Positions 33,463-43,341 of a stretch of 64,000 bases of DNA are shown here, one piece after another (the stretch's first letter is position 1; every line of letters starts with the position of its first letter). A program made the position numbers and the translations under genes. The DNA is from Streptomyces kurssanovii (GTDB taxonomy: Bacteria; Actinomycetota; Actinomycetes; Streptomycetales; Streptomycetaceae): positions 248,001 to 312,000 of the forward strand of contig NZ_BMTN01000005.1 of NCBI RefSeq assembly GCF_014649695.1, written 5' to 3'. The notes beneath the pieces are model-generated. The model was not told the origin of the DNA. It searched no databases and saw only the letters and a program-made list of their open reading frames with translations.

Positions 33463-33963
33463 GTGGCAGAGACGTCAGCAGCGGAGACCGGCGGACGGAT
33501 CTTCATCGACAGACAGAGCCCGGACGCCTACCGCGCGCTGACCGCCACGGCCGAGGCGGTCAGGAACGTCGCGGCCGCGTCGGGGCTGGACCGGATCCTC
33601 GTCGAGCTGATCAACATCAGGGTCTCCCAGATCAACGCCTGCGCGTACTGCCTCAGCCTGCACACGAGGAAGGCCCTGCGCGCCGGCGAGACCGCACAGC
33701 GGCTGGGTGTGCTGGCGGCCTGGCGCGACACCGCCCTGTTCAGCGCCCGGGAGCGGGCGGCGCTCGCCCTGTCGGAGGCCACCACCCGTCCGGCGGACCT
33801 CGGCGCGCAGGAGGCGGCGTACGCCGAGGCGCGGGCTGCCCTGTCGGACGACGAGATCTCCGCCGCGATCTGGGTGGCGATCACCATGAACGCGTTCAAC
33901 CGCGTCTCCGTCATGAGCAAGCACCCGGTGCGCAGCGATCCGGCGTCGCCGCCTCGGGAGTGA
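33463..33963 (+). CDS. carboxymuconolactone decarboxylase / AhpD-like protein
   Basis: 166 residues, all-helical. The CMD signature NACAYCLSLHTRKALRAGE contains the CxxC-type pair and following His found in AhpD-like peroxidase partners, so a redox rather than decarboxylase role is likely. GTG at 33463 has AAGGAG 5 bases upstream. Divergent from the pirin fusion gene, which also belongs to oxidative-stress type families; the shared intergenic region has a GAAAGTTTC palindrome. The C-terminus lies 6 bases from the convergent VOC gene end. Confidence 0.85.
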   Translation: MAETSAAETGGRIFIDRQSPDAYRALTATAEAVRNVAAASGLDRILVELINIRVSQINACAYCLSLHTRKALRAGETAQRLGVLAAWRDTALFSARERAALALSEATTRPADLGAQEAAYAEARAALSDDEISAAIWVAITMNAFNRVSVMSKHPVRSDPASPPRE

Positions 33964-33969
33964 CGCGAG

Positions 33970-34437
33970 TCAGGGTGGTGACCCCCCTGAGCCGTCGGGC
34001 CGGTCGGCGAACACGCCCGTCAGCATGCCGGTCGCCTGCCCCACCTCGATGAGGTAGCCGTCAGGGTCACGCAGGTAGCAGCGCAGCTCGGCCTTGCGGT
34101 CGAGGGGGTGGGTGAGGAAGCGGGCGCCCTTGGCCTGTGCATCGGCGTAGAAGGAGGCGATGTCCGCGACGCGGACGTTCAGGAAGGCGGAGACCGTCCC
34201 GTCCTCCTCCGGCGGCACCAGAGTGATGCCGGGTTTGTCGGGGGTGGGGCCGCCTCCCGGATTCATGATGATCCAGCTGTTGGCCACCTTCACGATCGCC
34301 GGGTTCTCCTCCAGCACGATGTCGCCACCGAAGATCTCCGCGTAGAAACGCCGGGAGAGCGCGACGTCGCGCACGGTCAGGAAGTGGGTGAGGAGAAGGC
34401 CCTGCTGCGGGGCGGGCAGGTCACCAGGGGTTGCCAT
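33970..34437 (-). CDS. VOC (glyoxalase/dioxygenase fold) protein
   Basis: 155 residues with two beta-alpha-beta modules: LTHFLTVRDVALSRRFYAEI at the start and AFLNVRVADIASFYADAQAK in the second half, ending in CYLRDPDGYLIEVGQATG, the metal-ligand Glu segment of this superfamily. AAAGGAG lies 7 bases before the ATG. Could be a glyoxalase, a ring-cleavage enzyme or a resistance protein; sequence does not decide. Confidence 0.85.
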   Translation of the reverse strand: MATPGDLPAPQQGLLLTHFLTVRDVALSRRFYAEIFGGDIVLEENPAIVKVANSWIIMNPGGGPTPDKPGITLVPPEEDGTVSAFLNVRVADIASFYADAQAKGARFLTHPLDRKAELRCYLRDPDGYLIEVGQATGMLTGVFADRPDGSGGSPP

Positions 34438-34858
34438 CGCTCGGCTCCTTTCTGGACCGGCCCACCGGGCCCGCACCCGGCTGCGCCCGGCCCGGAAGGG
34501 GCGGGTACCCCGACCCGGCCGCGCCAGACAGCACCCGGTCCGCGGTCCGGCCCCACCCGGTCGCCGGCAGGGCCGGCGGGCCACCTCGTGGGCGTACGCG
34601 ACCGGAAGCGACGCATGTCCGTCCTGGAACGTGGGGTATCGGGCTACGATCGATCGCCGGAGGCGGGCAGGCCGATCCCCCATCAGCCGCCCAGCGATCT
34701 GACGCCCCATGACGCACGGGAGCAAGGAGTCGGAATGAGTCCGATCGGACCCGATCACGGTCGACCTCGCCCTCAGTGCGACTGAGGCCGCGAGTGCGGG
34801 CTGTGACCTGGCAGAACACGGCCTCAGGGCCGATCCGGGGAGAGTTGGGAGAGACGCC
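34438..34858. other. 421-base gap with a short leader-like reading frame
   Basis: No standard gene. Contains a 16-residue reading frame with its own ribosome site (34735-34785) and an adjoining stem before the acyltransferase gene. The rest shows nothing supported. Confidence 0.45.
34735..34785 (+). CDS. possible 16-residue leader peptide
   Basis: AAGGAG, 5 bases, ATG, then MSPIGPDHGRPRPQCD and a stop. The stop overlaps a GAGGCCG / CGGCCTC stem (34784-34825) upstream of the acyltransferase gene. Might be an attenuator-type leader, or chance. Confidence 0.2.
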   Translation: MSPIGPDHGRPRPQCD

Positions 34859-35596
34859 GTGTTCTATTACGTGCTGAAATACGTGCTCATCGGGCCGCTG
34901 CTGCGGTTGCTCTTCCGGCCACGGATCGAAGGGCTGGAGCACATCCCGGCCGAGGGCGCGGCCATCGTCGCGGGCAATCATCTGTCGTTCTCCGACCACT
35001 TTCTGATGCCTGCGATCATCAAACGGCGCATCACGTTCCTCGCCAAGGCCGAGTACTTCACCGGGCCCGGCCTCAAGGGGCGGCTGACCGCCGCCTTCTT
35101 CCGCAGCGCCGGGCAGATCCCGGTCGACCGGTCCGGCAAGGAGGCCGGGCAGGCCGCCATCCGGGAAGGGCTCGGGGTGCTGAACAAGGGCGAGTTGCTC
35201 GGCATCTACCCCGAGGGTACGCGCTCGCACGACGGCCGGCTCTACAAGGGCAAGGTCGGTGTCGCCGTCATGGCGCTCAAGGCCGGGGTGCCCGTGGTGC
35301 CTTGCGCGATGGTGGGGACGTTCGAGATCCAGCCGCCCGGCCAGGTGATCCCGAAGGTCAAGCGGGTCACGGTCCGGTTCGGCGAAGCGCTGGACTTCTC
35401 GCGGTACGCCGGCATGGAGAACGAGAAGGCGGCGATCCGCGCGGTCACCGACGAGATCATGTACGCGATCCTCGAGCTCTCCGGACAGGAGTACGTCGAC
35501 CGCTACGCCGCCGAGGTCAAGGCCGAACAGCAGGAACAGCAGGAACAGGAGCAGCGCGGCGGCAAGCCGAAGAGGCTTCCCCGCCGCCGCTCCTGA
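34859..35596 (+). CDS. 1-acyl-glycerol-3-phosphate acyltransferase family (PlsC-like)
   Basis: 245 residues. Membrane-associated acyltransferase of phospholipid synthesis: N-terminal hydrophobic anchor (VLKYVLIGPLLRLLF), HX4D block NHLSFSD (about residue 41), FFRSAGQIPVDRSG, acceptor block PEGTRSHDG (about residue 120) and VPCAMVGT. The C-terminal EQQEQQEQEQ tract and basic RLPRRRS tail are extra. GTG start with GGGAG about 7 bases upstream. Stand-alone gene. Confidence 0.92.
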   Translation: MFYYVLKYVLIGPLLRLLFRPRIEGLEHIPAEGAAIVAGNHLSFSDHFLMPAIIKRRITFLAKAEYFTGPGLKGRLTAAFFRSAGQIPVDRSGKEAGQAAIREGLGVLNKGELLGIYPEGTRSHDGRLYKGKVGVAVMALKAGVPVVPCAMVGTFEIQPPGQVIPKVKRVTVRFGEALDFSRYAGMENEKAAIRAVTDEIMYAILELSGQEYVDRYAAEVKAEQQEQQEQEQRGGKPKRLPRRRS

Positions 35597-35775
35597 GCCG
35601 TTCCCGCGGATCGCGGCTCGCGCCGCCGTGGGCCGCTGCACCCCGGCTGCCCACCGTCGGCCGCTGAACCCGGCCGCGCACCGTGGATGCCCGGCCGACC
35701 GTGACCGCGAACCGCGGATCTGCGCTCCGCTAATTTCGCGGCCGCCCCGCCGCCTGCGCCCCTAGCGTGCCTGTC

Positions 35776-36825
35776 ATGAGCAGAGGAATCGCGTTCGTGC
35801 TGGGCGCTTCAGGACAGATGGGACGGGCGGCGGTGGCCGCCCTGGTCGAGGACGGGTGGGAGGTCCGGGCGGCCTCCAGGGGCGGTGCCGTGGACGAGGT
35901 GTGGCCCGGCACGGTGCGGGCGGTACGGGTGGACCGGGAGGACGACGCGGCCCTCGCCGAGGCCGTCGGAGAGGGCTGTGACGTCCTCGTCGACATGGTC
36001 GCCTTCGGCCGTGGGCACGCCCGCCAACTGAGGTCGATGTCGGACCGGATCGGGTCCGCCGTGGTCATCTCGAGCGGCGCGGTCTACCAGGACGACCGTG
36101 GTCGCAGTTTCGACACCCAGGGCAGGCCCGACGGGTTTCCGCGTTACCCGGTGCCGATTCCGGAGGCTCAGACCACCGTGGCCGCCGGGGAGTCGACGTA
36201 CGGCACCCGAAAGGTGGCCCTGGAGCGGGAGTTGCTGGCCGCCGGTGACGAGCTGCCCGTGACGCTGCTACGTGCGGGCGCCGTCCACGGGCCGCACTGC
36301 CGCACCCCGCGTGAACTGTACTTCGTCAAGCGGGCGCTGGACGGCCGCCAGGTGCGTGTGCTGGCGTACGGCGGCCTCAGCAGATTCCATCCCGTTCATG
36401 TGTCCAATGTGGCGGAACTGGTCCGGCTGTCGGCCCGCCGGCCCGGTACGCGGGTGCTGAACGCGGGTGACCCGGAGGCGCCCACCGTGGCCGAGATCGG
36501 CGACGCGATCGACGCGGTGCTCGGCCGGCGGACCGAGACCGTCCTCGTCGACGGGCCGCCGCCGTCGCCGTCGGTTGGCGAGACACCGTGGTCCGGTGCG
36601 CATCCGGTCGTGTACGACATGAGCGCCGCGGAGGACGAGTTGGGCTACCGGGCGGTGACCGGGTACACCCGGTCCCTGCCGGCGACCGTGGAGTGGCTCG
36701 CGGCCCGCCTGCACGGCAAGGAGTGGACCGAGGCGTTCCCCAAGATGGCCGCGAACTACGGGAAGGACGCCTTGTTCGACTACGCGGCGGAGGACGCCTG
36801 GCTGGCGGAGCACCGGGCCGGCTGA
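35776..36825 (+). CDS. NAD-dependent epimerase/dehydratase family protein (atypical SDR)
   Basis: 349 residues. N-terminal nucleotide-binding GASGQMGRAAV, Ser-containing VVISSGAVYQDD, and YGTRK as the YxxxK pair, so an extended or atypical short-chain dehydrogenase; the C-terminus contains substrate-domain sequence SRFHPVHVSNVAELV. There is no Shine-Dalgarno box, and a TAGCGT -10-like hexamer ends 7 bases before the ATG, so the message may be leaderless. Convergent with ureD. Substrate unknown. Confidence 0.82.
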   Translation: MSRGIAFVLGASGQMGRAAVAALVEDGWEVRAASRGGAVDEVWPGTVRAVRVDREDDAALAEAVGEGCDVLVDMVAFGRGHARQLRSMSDRIGSAVVISSGAVYQDDRGRSFDTQGRPDGFPRYPVPIPEAQTTVAAGESTYGTRKVALERELLAAGDELPVTLLRAGAVHGPHCRTPRELYFVKRALDGRQVRVLAYGGLSRFHPVHVSNVAELVRLSARRPGTRVLNAGDPEAPTVAEIGDAIDAVLGRRTETVLVDGPPPSPSVGETPWSGAHPVVYDMSAAEDELGYRAVTGYTRSLPATVEWLAARLHGKEWTEAFPKMAANYGKDALFDYAAEDAWLAEHRAG

Positions 36826-36871
36826 CCAGGACGCGAGGGGCCCGCGTCACGGGCCGCGTCACGGCCTGATG

Positions 36872-37615
36872 TCACGGGCCGCCGAGCAGGTGCCGCAGAG
36901 CGCCGTCGAGCACGCGCCGCAGAGCGAGGGCGTCCACCGCGAGCGCGGTGACCAGTACGGCCGGTCCGGCGAGCGGGGTGAGCGCCGCGGTGGGGCCCAG
37001 GGACACCGGCTCCGGCGGCTCGTCCTCGTACGCCGGGTCCACGACGAGGAGTTGGCCGGCCGCCCGGTGGCCGGCCAGCACGGCGGGCCCGTCCCAGCCG
37101 CCCGGAGCGCCTGGGCCGCAGGAGAACCCGGTGTCCAGCAGGGGGCGGCCTGCGCGGTGGACCGTGAGCCGGGTGGTGAGGGTGCCCGGCTGCTCGCCGT
37201 ACCGGCCGAGGATCTGTTCCTCCCGCAGCACCAGCCGCGCCGTGGCGGCGAGCCGGACGCGGGTGCGCATCCGCAGGTCACTCCCGTGCGCGGAGATCAG
37301 CTGCTGTGGCAGCCAGTGGAGTTCGGCCTCGTCTTCGACCTCCAGCGTGGTGTCGTACCGGGCGTGCCGCCGTTCGGCGCCGGGGAGGGCGATGGTCGCG
37401 GCGGCCGAGTCGACGGTGAGGCGGGCGCCGTCGCGCACCTCGGCCCCGACGGCGAGCCGGTCGCCGCCGAGGGGTGCGCTCATGGCGCCGACGAGGGTGA
37501 CCCGCAGACGCGGGCCGGTGGAGCGGGTGCGGCGCAGCGCCAGCGGTCCGTCGCTCGTGAGGACGGGCAGACCCGTGCGGTCGGCGACGATCCGGGCCGT
37601 CGCGTGGACGCTCAT
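36872..37615 (-). CDS. ureD: urease accessory protein UreD
   Basis: 247 residues. Scaffold for apo-urease activation together with UreF and UreG. Characteristic segments are LPVLTSDGPLALRRTRS, LVGAMSAPLGGDRL and ELHWLPQQLISAHGSDLRM. Last gene of the urease run, 7 bases after ureG. Sequence is shorter and more divergent than enterobacterial UreD, as usual for actinobacteria. No ureE is present in the cluster. Confidence 0.92.
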   Translation of the reverse strand: MSVHATARIVADRTGLPVLTSDGPLALRRTRSTGPRLRVTLVGAMSAPLGGDRLAVGAEVRDGARLTVDSAAATIALPGAERRHARYDTTLEVEDEAELHWLPQQLISAHGSDLRMRTRVRLAATARLVLREEQILGRYGEQPGTLTTRLTVHRAGRPLLDTGFSCGPGAPGGWDGPAVLAGHRAAGQLLVVDPAYEDEPPEPVSLGPTAALTPLAGPAVLVTALAVDALALRRVLDGALRHLLGGP

Positions 37616-37622
37616 CAGGGAG

Positions 37623-38300
37623 TCATCCGGTCCACGCGGCGAGCTGCGCGCGCACCCAGTCGGCTACCGGCGCGATGCCGTCCGTCTCACGCAGCGAGGT
37701 GAAGACGACGGGAAGTTCGCCGCGCTGCTCCTCGGCGTCGCGCGCCATACGGCCGAGGTCCGAGCCGACGTACGGGGCGAGGTCGGTCTTGTTGACGACG
37801 AGGAGGTCGGCCGTGGTCACGCCCGGGCCGCCCTTGCGCGGGATGTCGTCGCCGCCTGCGACGTCGATGACGAAGACCTGGGCGTCGACGAGGCCCTTGG
37901 AGAACGTGGCGGTGAGGTTGTCGCCGCCCGATTCGACGAGGATCAGGTCGAGGGGGCCGACGCTGTCCTCGAGGTCCTCCACGGCCTCCAGGTTGGCGGA
38001 GATGTCGTCGCGGATCGCCGTGTGGGGGCAGGCTCCGGTCTCCACGGCCTGGATGCGCTCCGGGGGCAGCACCGCGTTGCGGAGCAGGAACTCGGCGTCC
38101 TCACGGGTGTAGATGTCGTTGGTGACGACCGCGATGGACAGTCTGTCGCGGAGCGCGGCGCACAAGGCGGCGACCGTGGCGGTCTTCCCGGAACCGACGG
38201 GTCCGCCGAGGCCGATCCGCAGCGCTCGGCGGCTGCCGTCGGGGCGGGCGACGTCCGCGCCGACGGCGGCCGGCGACTCGTGCTGATGGCCGATGTGCAT
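37623..38300 (-). CDS. ureG: urease accessory GTPase UreG
   Basis: 225 residues. SIMIBI-class GTPase that powers nickel insertion. P-loop [17 protein letters not shown] (about residue 35), metal motif [13 protein letters not shown] (CPH), [12 protein letters not shown] and the base-specificity NKTDLAP. An N-terminal His-containing stretch MHIGHQHES may bind nickel, partly replacing the missing UreE. AAGGAG lies 8 bases before the ATG. Between ureF and ureD. Confidence 0.96.
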   Translation of the reverse strand: MHIGHQHESPAAVGADVARPDGSRRALRIGLGGPVGSGKTATVAALCAALRDRLSIAVVTNDIYTREDAEFLLRNAVLPPERIQAVETGACPHTAIRDDISANLEAVEDLEDSVGPLDLILVESGGDNLTATFSKGLVDAQVFVIDVAGGDDIPRKGGPGVTTADLLVVNKTDLAPYVGSDLGRMARDAEEQRGELPVVFTSLRETDGIAPVADWVRAQLAAWTG

Positions 38301-38346
38301 GACTGCGGCTCCTTGGTGCGTGCGGGAATCCGGAAGGCGGAGTGGG

Positions 38347-39135
38347 TCAGGAGGCGAAGAGACGGACGGGCCAGGCCGCGTGCTGCTCCGCCCAGATGTC
38401 GAGCAGCGGCGCGGAGGCGGCGGGCAGGTCGTCGATGCTCCGGCGGGCCAGGCCGGCGGCGCGGGCGGCGACCTGGTCCATCTCGGGGGCGAGACGGGCG
38501 AGGACGGCGGTCGCGCGGAACGGGTCGAGGGACAGCAGCCTGACGGCGGCGGTCGCGGCACCGCCGACCGCCTCGTAGGCGGCGCAGTGGGCGGCGTCCT
38601 CGGGTCCGAGACCCGCCGCGCGGGCGGCGGTGCCGAGGACCACGGGCTGGTGCGCGCCGCGCGGGAACGCCGAGGCCAGCGCGTCGAGTCCGGGTGCCGG
38701 CCACGCGGCCCGCGCGGCGCGCATCAGCTGGCGACCGAGCTTGCGTGAGGTGGCGCGCAGCGCGGGAGACGGCGTGCGGGCGTCCGCCGCCGCGTCGAGC
38801 GCGACGGGGTCATGGCCGAGCGCCGCCGCGGCGGCGAGCCCAGCGGCGGTGAGCCCTGTGGTGTGCAGCCGTCCCCGGCAGAACGCGGCGAGGTCGTCGG
38901 CGTCACGGACGCGTCCCGCCTTCACCGCCGCCTCGACCCCGCCGGAGTGCGCGTGCCCTCCTGCGGGGAACCGCCCGTCACAGAGCACGAGCAGCGCGGC
39001 ACGGACGGCGGCGGGCGCCTCCCGGGCAGCGCCGGTGTCCGCCTGGTGGCGGTCACCGGTGGCGGGCTCCGCCTGGCCGATGCCGGCGGCCGGCTCGCCG
39101 TGGCCGATGTCCGTATCGGTGTCGAAGGGGCGCAT
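38347..39135 (-). CDS. ureF: urease accessory protein UreF
   Basis: 262 residues, all-helical GTPase-partner of UreG. Family segments [20 protein letters not shown] and [12 protein letters not shown] (C-terminal) are clear. The ATG shares its A with the ureC stop (TGATG), so translation is coupled. The N-terminal 45 residues, rich in Gly, Asp and Ala, are longer than in most UreF proteins; a later start is possible but would break the overlap. Confidence 0.9.
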   Translation of the reverse strand: MRPFDTDTDIGHGEPAAGIGQAEPATGDRHQADTGAAREAPAAVRAALLVLCDGRFPAGGHAHSGGVEAAVKAGRVRDADDLAAFCRGRLHTTGLTAAGLAAAAALGHDPVALDAAADARTPSPALRATSRKLGRQLMRAARAAWPAPGLDALASAFPRGAHQPVVLGTAARAAGLGPEDAAHCAAYEAVGGAATAAVRLLSLDPFRATAVLARLAPEMDQVAARAAGLARRSIDDLPAASAPLLDIWAEQHAAWPVRLFAS

Positions 39136-40856
39136 CAGAACAGGAAGTAACGCTGTGCCATGGGCAGTTCCGCGGCCGGTGCCGGCTCGACCGCTTCCCC
39201 GTCGATCGTCACCGTGAAGGTGTCGGCGTCGACCTCCACCCGGGGCAGGGCGTCGTTCTCGCGCATGTCCGCCTTCGTCACCCGCCGGGTGCTCCTGATC
39301 GGCACGAACTTCTTGGCCAGGCCGAGCCGTTCGGGCAGGTCGTCCTCGATCGCCGCCTGTGCGACGAAGTTGAGGGATCCCCTGGGCGCCGCGCGCCCGA
39401 TCGCCCCGAACATCGGTCGTGGCATCACCGGTTGCGGCGTCGGGATCGAGGCGTTCGCGTCTCCCATCTGCGCGTACGCGATCTGGCCGCCCTTGATCAC
39501 CAGTTGCGGCTTGACCCCGAAGAAGGCCGGGTCCCACAGCACGAGGTCGGCCAGTTTACCGGTCTCGACCGAGCCGATCTCCCCGTCGAGGCCTTGGGCG
39601 ACCGCGGGGTTGATCGTGTATTTGGCGACATAGCGACGCGCTCGGTGGTTGTCCGCGCGACCGTCGCCGGGGAGCGCGCCGCGGCGCTTCTTCATGACGT
39701 GCGCGGTCTGCCACGTACGCATCACCACTTCCCCGATGCGCCCCATCGCCTGTGAGTCGGAGGAGATGATCGAGATCGCTCCGAGGTCGTGCAGGATGTC
39801 CTCCGCCGCGATGGTGGACGGCCGGATCCGGGACTCGGCGAAGGCCAGGTCCTCCGGAACGGCGGGGTTGAGATGGTGGCAGACCATCAGCATGTCGAGA
39901 TGCTCGTCGATGGTGTTGACGGTGTGCGGCCGGGTCGGGTTGGTCGAGCTGGGCAGCACATGGGGCTCGGAGACGACGGTGATGATGTCCGGCGCGTGCC
40001 CGCCGCCCGCGCCCTCCGTGTGGTACGCGTGGACGGTGCGGCCCGCGATGGCCGCGAGGGTGTCGCCGACGAACCCGGCCTCGTTCAACGTGTCCGTGTG
40101 GAGGGCGAGTTGCACGCCCGTCTCGTCGCAGACACGCAGGCACGCGTCGATGACCGACGGGGTCGCGCCCCAGTCCTCATGGATCTTGAATCCGAGCGCG
40201 CCGCCACGCAGCTGGGAATACATGGCGTCACGGGAGACGGTGTTGCCCTTGCCGAGCAGGCCGATGTTGACCGGGAAGGCTTCCAGCGCCTCGAACATCC
40301 GGCCGAGGTGCCAGGGGCCTGGTGTGACCGTGGTGGCCTTGGTCCCCTCCGCCGGCCCGGTGCCGCCGCCGACGAGGGTGGTCACCCCGGTGGCGAGCGC
40401 CTGCTCGACGACGGTCGGCGAGATGAAGTGGACATGCGCGTCGATGGCTCCGGCGGTGACGATCTTCCCGTTGCCCGCGATGATCTCCGTCTCGGGACCG
40501 ATGACGAGGTCGGGGTGGACGCCGTCCATGGTGTCGGGGTTGCCGGCCTTGCCCACGCCGCTGATCCGGCCGTCCCGGATCCCGATGTCCGCCTTGACGA
40601 CGCCCCAGTGGTCGAGAACGACCGCTCCGGTGATCACGGTGTCGGGCGCGCCGTCGGCGCGTGTCGTACGGGCCTGCCCCATGGACTCGCGGATGACCTT
40701 GCCGCCGCCGAACACCGCCTCGTCACCGGCACGGCCCGGGCCGCCACAGCGGTCGTCCTCGATCTCGACGAGCAGGTCGGTGTCGGCGAGCCGGACACGG
40801 TCGCCGGTGGTGGGGCCGAACAGGTCGGCGTACACGGCGCGGTGGAGTTCAGCCAT
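39135..40856 (-). CDS. ureC: urease alpha subunit
   Basis: 573 residues, full length. Catalytic subunit hydrolysing urea to ammonia and carbamate at a dinickel centre. Visible are the His pair AHVHFISP, the carbamylated Lys in GFKIHEDWG, His ligands in [10 protein letters not shown] and [10 protein letters not shown], the catalytic flap MVCHHLNP, and the Asp ligand in SSDSQAMGR. The start at [14 protein letters not shown] overlaps ureB by 8 bases. Operon order is ureA-ureB-ureC-ureF-ureG-ureD. Confidence 0.98.
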   Translation of the reverse strand: MAELHRAVYADLFGPTTGDRVRLADTDLLVEIEDDRCGGPGRAGDEAVFGGGKVIRESMGQARTTRADGAPDTVITGAVVLDHWGVVKADIGIRDGRISGVGKAGNPDTMDGVHPDLVIGPETEIIAGNGKIVTAGAIDAHVHFISPTVVEQALATGVTTLVGGGTGPAEGTKATTVTPGPWHLGRMFEALEAFPVNIGLLGKGNTVSRDAMYSQLRGGALGFKIHEDWGATPSVIDACLRVCDETGVQLALHTDTLNEAGFVGDTLAAIAGRTVHAYHTEGAGGGHAPDIITVVSEPHVLPSSTNPTRPHTVNTIDEHLDMLMVCHHLNPAVPEDLAFAESRIRPSTIAAEDILHDLGAISIISSDSQAMGRIGEVVMRTWQTAHVMKKRRGALPGDGRADNHRARRYVAKYTINPAVAQGLDGEIGSVETGKLADLVLWDPAFFGVKPQLVIKGGQIAYAQMGDANASIPTPQPVMPRPMFGAIGRAAPRGSLNFVAQAAIEDDLPERLGLAKKFVPIRSTRRVTKADMRENDALPRVEVDADTFTVTIDGEAVEPAPAAELPMAQRYFLF

Positions 40857-41160
40857 CGAGAGGTCCTCCGGTCTCCCCGCGCAGCCCGGCGACGATCCGC
40901 CGGCCGGTGATCGGCACGAGTGCGACGTCGACCGGGATTCCGGGCTCGAAGCGCACCGCGGTGCCGGCGGCGACGTCGAGCCGCTTGCCGCGGGCGGCGG
41001 CGCGGTCGAACTCGAGGCCGGGGTTCGCCTCGGCGAAGTGGTAGTGGGAGCCGACCTGGACGGGGCGGTCCGCGGCGTTGACGACGGTGAGGCGGCTGAC
41101 CTCACGGCCCTGGTTGAGGAGGATCGGGCCGTCGCCGTGCAGGATCTCTCCGGGAATCAT
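40849..41160 (-). CDS. ureB: urease beta subunit
   Basis: 103 residues, the separate UreB of bacterial three-subunit ureases. [31 protein letters not shown] and TAVRFEPG are diagnostic. Starts 12 bases after ureA and overlaps ureC by 8 bases. Structural subunit of the (ABC)3 complex. Confidence 0.97.
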   Translation of the reverse strand: MIPGEILHGDGPILLNQGREVSRLTVVNAADRPVQVGSHYHFAEANPGLEFDRAAARGKRLDVAAGTAVRFEPGIPVDVALVPITGRRIVAGLRGETGGPLDG

Positions 41161-41172
41161 CGCTGCCGCCCC

Positions 41173-41475
41173 TCAGACGATCGGGTCGTGGACGGTGACG
41201 AGCTTGGTCCCGTCGGGGAAGGTGGCCTCCACCTGGACGTCGTGGATCATCTCGGGGATGCCGTCCATGACGTCGTCACGGGTGAGCACCTTGCGCCCGG
41301 ACGCCATGAGCTCCGCGACGGTGCGGCCGTCGCGGGCGCCCTCGAGGATGTGCGAGGCGATGAGGGCGACGGATTCGGGGTGGTTGAGCTTCACCCCGCG
41401 CGCCCTGCGCTTCTCCGCCACGTCGGCGGCCACGTGGATGAGAAGCCGTTCCTGCTCGTGCGGGGAGAGTTGCAC
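41173..41475 (-). CDS. ureA: urease gamma subunit
   Basis: 100 residues. [30 protein letters not shown] and [20 protein letters not shown] are typical. GTG start with GAGGTGG 4 bases upstream. First gene of the urease operon; the promoter must lie in 41476-41611, where no recognisable regulator site was found. Confidence 0.97.
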   Translation of the reverse strand: MQLSPHEQERLLIHVAADVAEKRRARGVKLNHPESVALIASHILEGARDGRTVAELMASGRKVLTRDDVMDGIPEMIHDVQVEATFPDGTKLVTVHDPIV

Positions 41476-41611
41476 GCGTCCACCTCACTGTCGTCCTGCC
41501 CGGAAGCTCCCTGGGCGTGAGGACCGTAACGCGCTGCGACACCGTGTTGACCTGTACGCGGGCATCTCACGACCAGAGGTTGAACGTTAGGACGCGGATT
41601 TTTCCGGCGCG

Positions 41612-42232
41612 TTAACTGATCTTGGGATCCCGCATGGACATCAGAGCCCGCAGGCCGTCCTCGAGGACCTCGACACGCACGTCGCCGAACAGCGCCTGCT
41701 GCGCGATGAACCCCTGGGCGGTGGCGATCAGGGTCCGCGCCACATGGTCGGCGTCGACGTCCGCCTCCATCTGCCCGTTCGCCCGATAGGCGTGCACGAG
41801 CTCGGCCCACGCCTGGCGCATGCCGTTGTAACCGGTGGCGAGGATCCCGGCGAGACGCTCGTCGCGCAGGGTCTCGGTCCACGTCTGGACGACCAGCCGG
41901 GCGAAGGCCTGGCGGTCGCCGCCGGGCACCTTCTCGACGAGCATGCGGCGCAGCACCCGCCCGAGGAGCACATCGGGTGTGGGCGGCGGCGTGGTCGCCG
42001 CGGCCTCCTGGAACGCGTCTCGGATGCTGCTGAACGCCTCGTCGGCGATGGCGGCGATCAACTCGTCCTTGCCGCGGAAGTAGCGGTACACGGCACCGGC
42101 CGACAGGCCGCACTCGCTCAGGATGTCCTGCATCGATGTGGCGTGGAAGCCGTTGCGGGAGACGCAGCGGGCGGCGCCGTCCAGGATCTGGCGACGGCGG
42201 GCGTCGAGGTGCTGCTGGGATACGCGTGCCAT
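41612..42232 (-). CDS. TetR family regulator of the adjacent membrane protein
   Basis: 206 residues. Helix-turn-helix at about residues 10-55 (TSMQDILSECGLSAGAVYRY), then a helical effector domain. Start at MARVSQQH. Divergent from a membrane protein gene, with two copies of a TAAAACGAAC..TCCTTCT element in the intergenic region, so it probably represses both genes. The ligand is unknown. Confidence 0.9.
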   Translation of the reverse strand: MARVSQQHLDARRRQILDGAARCVSRNGFHATSMQDILSECGLSAGAVYRYFRGKDELIAAIADEAFSSIRDAFQEAAATTPPPTPDVLLGRVLRRMLVEKVPGGDRQAFARLVVQTWTETLRDERLAGILATGYNGMRQAWAELVHAYRANGQMEADVDADHVARTLIATAQGFIAQQALFGDVRVEVLEDGLRALMSMRDPKIS

Positions 42233-42242
42233 GACCCAAAAG

Positions 42243-42318
42243 TAAAACGAACATTCCTTCTTGACAAGGACCGGACCCGGCGGGACAGTGGCCAAGAGAT
42301 AAAACGAACGATCCTTCT
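42243..42318. promoter_or_regulatory. direct repeats, candidate TetR operators
   Basis: TAAAACGAACATTCCTTCT at 42243-42261 and TAAAACGAACGATCCTTCT at 42300-42318, 17 of 19 identical, 57 bases apart, between the divergent TetR gene and the membrane protein gene. The second copy lies just before the AAGGAG ribosome site of the latter. Confidence 0.65.
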
Positions 42319-42334
42319 CTATAAGGAGTTCCTC

Positions 42335-43318
42335 ATGTCCGCTGTGCCGGCCCGCCGCATGATCGCGGTGATGGTCCTGGTCCCGGTCGTGGTGGCGCTG
42401 GCCCTGTGGGCCTTCGCCTGGCCGGCCGCCAGGACCGCCCCGCGCGACCTGCCCGTCGGCGTCGCGGGGCCCGCGGCGGCGCTCACCCAGCTGGAGCGGG
42501 GATTCGAGCGGCGCGAAGGCGCCTTCGACGTCCACCGCTACGACGACGAGTCCTCGGCCAGGGCCGCTGTCCAAGACCGGGTCGTATACGGCGCCGTCGT
42601 CGCCGGACCGGAAGGCACGAGACTGCTGACCGCTTCCGGAGCAGGCCCCGTCGTCGCCCAGCTCCTCAAGGAGGCCGTCACCGCTCAGGCGCCCGTCGGC
42701 ACCCAGGTGCAGGTGACGGACGTGGCCCCGCTGCCGTCCGGGGACCCGCGGGGTACCGCGCTGGCGGCGAGCGCCCTGCCACTGGCCCTCGCGGGGGTCG
42801 CCGCGGGAGCACTGGTGACGATGTCCGGACTGCGCGGGACGCGGGCCGCCGCCCCGCTCGTCGGCGCCTCCGTGGTGGTAGGGCTCACCGCCACGGCGAT
42901 CACCCACAGCTGGCTCGGTGTACTGCAGGGCGACTGGTGGGCCGAGGCGGCCGCGCTGAGCCTGACGGTCGCCGCCCCGGGCGCGACCGTGGCCGGGTTG
43001 GCGGCGCTGGTGGGAACGCCGGGCATCGGCCTCGGCGCGCTGCTGATGGTGCTGCTCGGCAATCCGTTCTCCGGCGCCGCTTCCGCGCCGGAGCTGCTTC
43101 CGGAGCCCGTGGGCGCGATCGGCCAGTGGCTGCCCCCCGGCGCCGGGGCGACACTGCTGCGCTCGGTGGCGTACTTCGACGGGCACGGCGCCGCGGCACC
43201 GCTCGTGACGCTGTCGATGTGGGCGGCGCTGGGCCTGGCCGCCATGTTCCTGGGCGGCAGGCGCCGGGCCGCGGCCCTCGCGGAAGCGGAGCGGCCCGCC
43301 CCCGTACCGGTCGCCTGA
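42335..43318 (+). CDS. ABC-2-like / YhgE-type integral membrane protein
   Basis: 327 residues. One N-terminal membrane helix (MIAVMVLVPVVVALALWAF), an extracytoplasmic domain of about 110 residues, then about six membrane helices from residue 145, ending in a basic cytosolic tail. This layout resembles YhgE/Pip and DUF3533-type membrane proteins linked to export, with no ATPase subunit nearby. AAGGAG 6 bases before the ATG. Control by the divergent TetR suggests efflux or envelope stress; unproven. Confidence 0.7.
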   Translation: MSAVPARRMIAVMVLVPVVVALALWAFAWPAARTAPRDLPVGVAGPAAALTQLERGFERREGAFDVHRYDDESSARAAVQDRVVYGAVVAGPEGTRLLTASGAGPVVAQLLKEAVTAQAPVGTQVQVTDVAPLPSGDPRGTALAASALPLALAGVAAGALVTMSGLRGTRAAAPLVGASVVVGLTATAITHSWLGVLQGDWWAEAAALSLTVAAPGATVAGLAALVGTPGIGLGALLMVLLGNPFSGAASAPELLPEPVGAIGQWLPPGAGATLLRSVAYFDGHGAAAPLVTLSMWAALGLAAMFLGGRRRAAALAEAERPAPVPVA

Positions 43319-43341
43319 GCCGGCGTACCGGTCGCACGACC

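Noticed and set aside
34634-34639. GGGTAT hexamer as a further stress promoter before the acyltransferase
   Set aside because: Spacing to the nearest GNNT (GCAT) is 17, outside 14-16, and it is over 200 bases from the gene.
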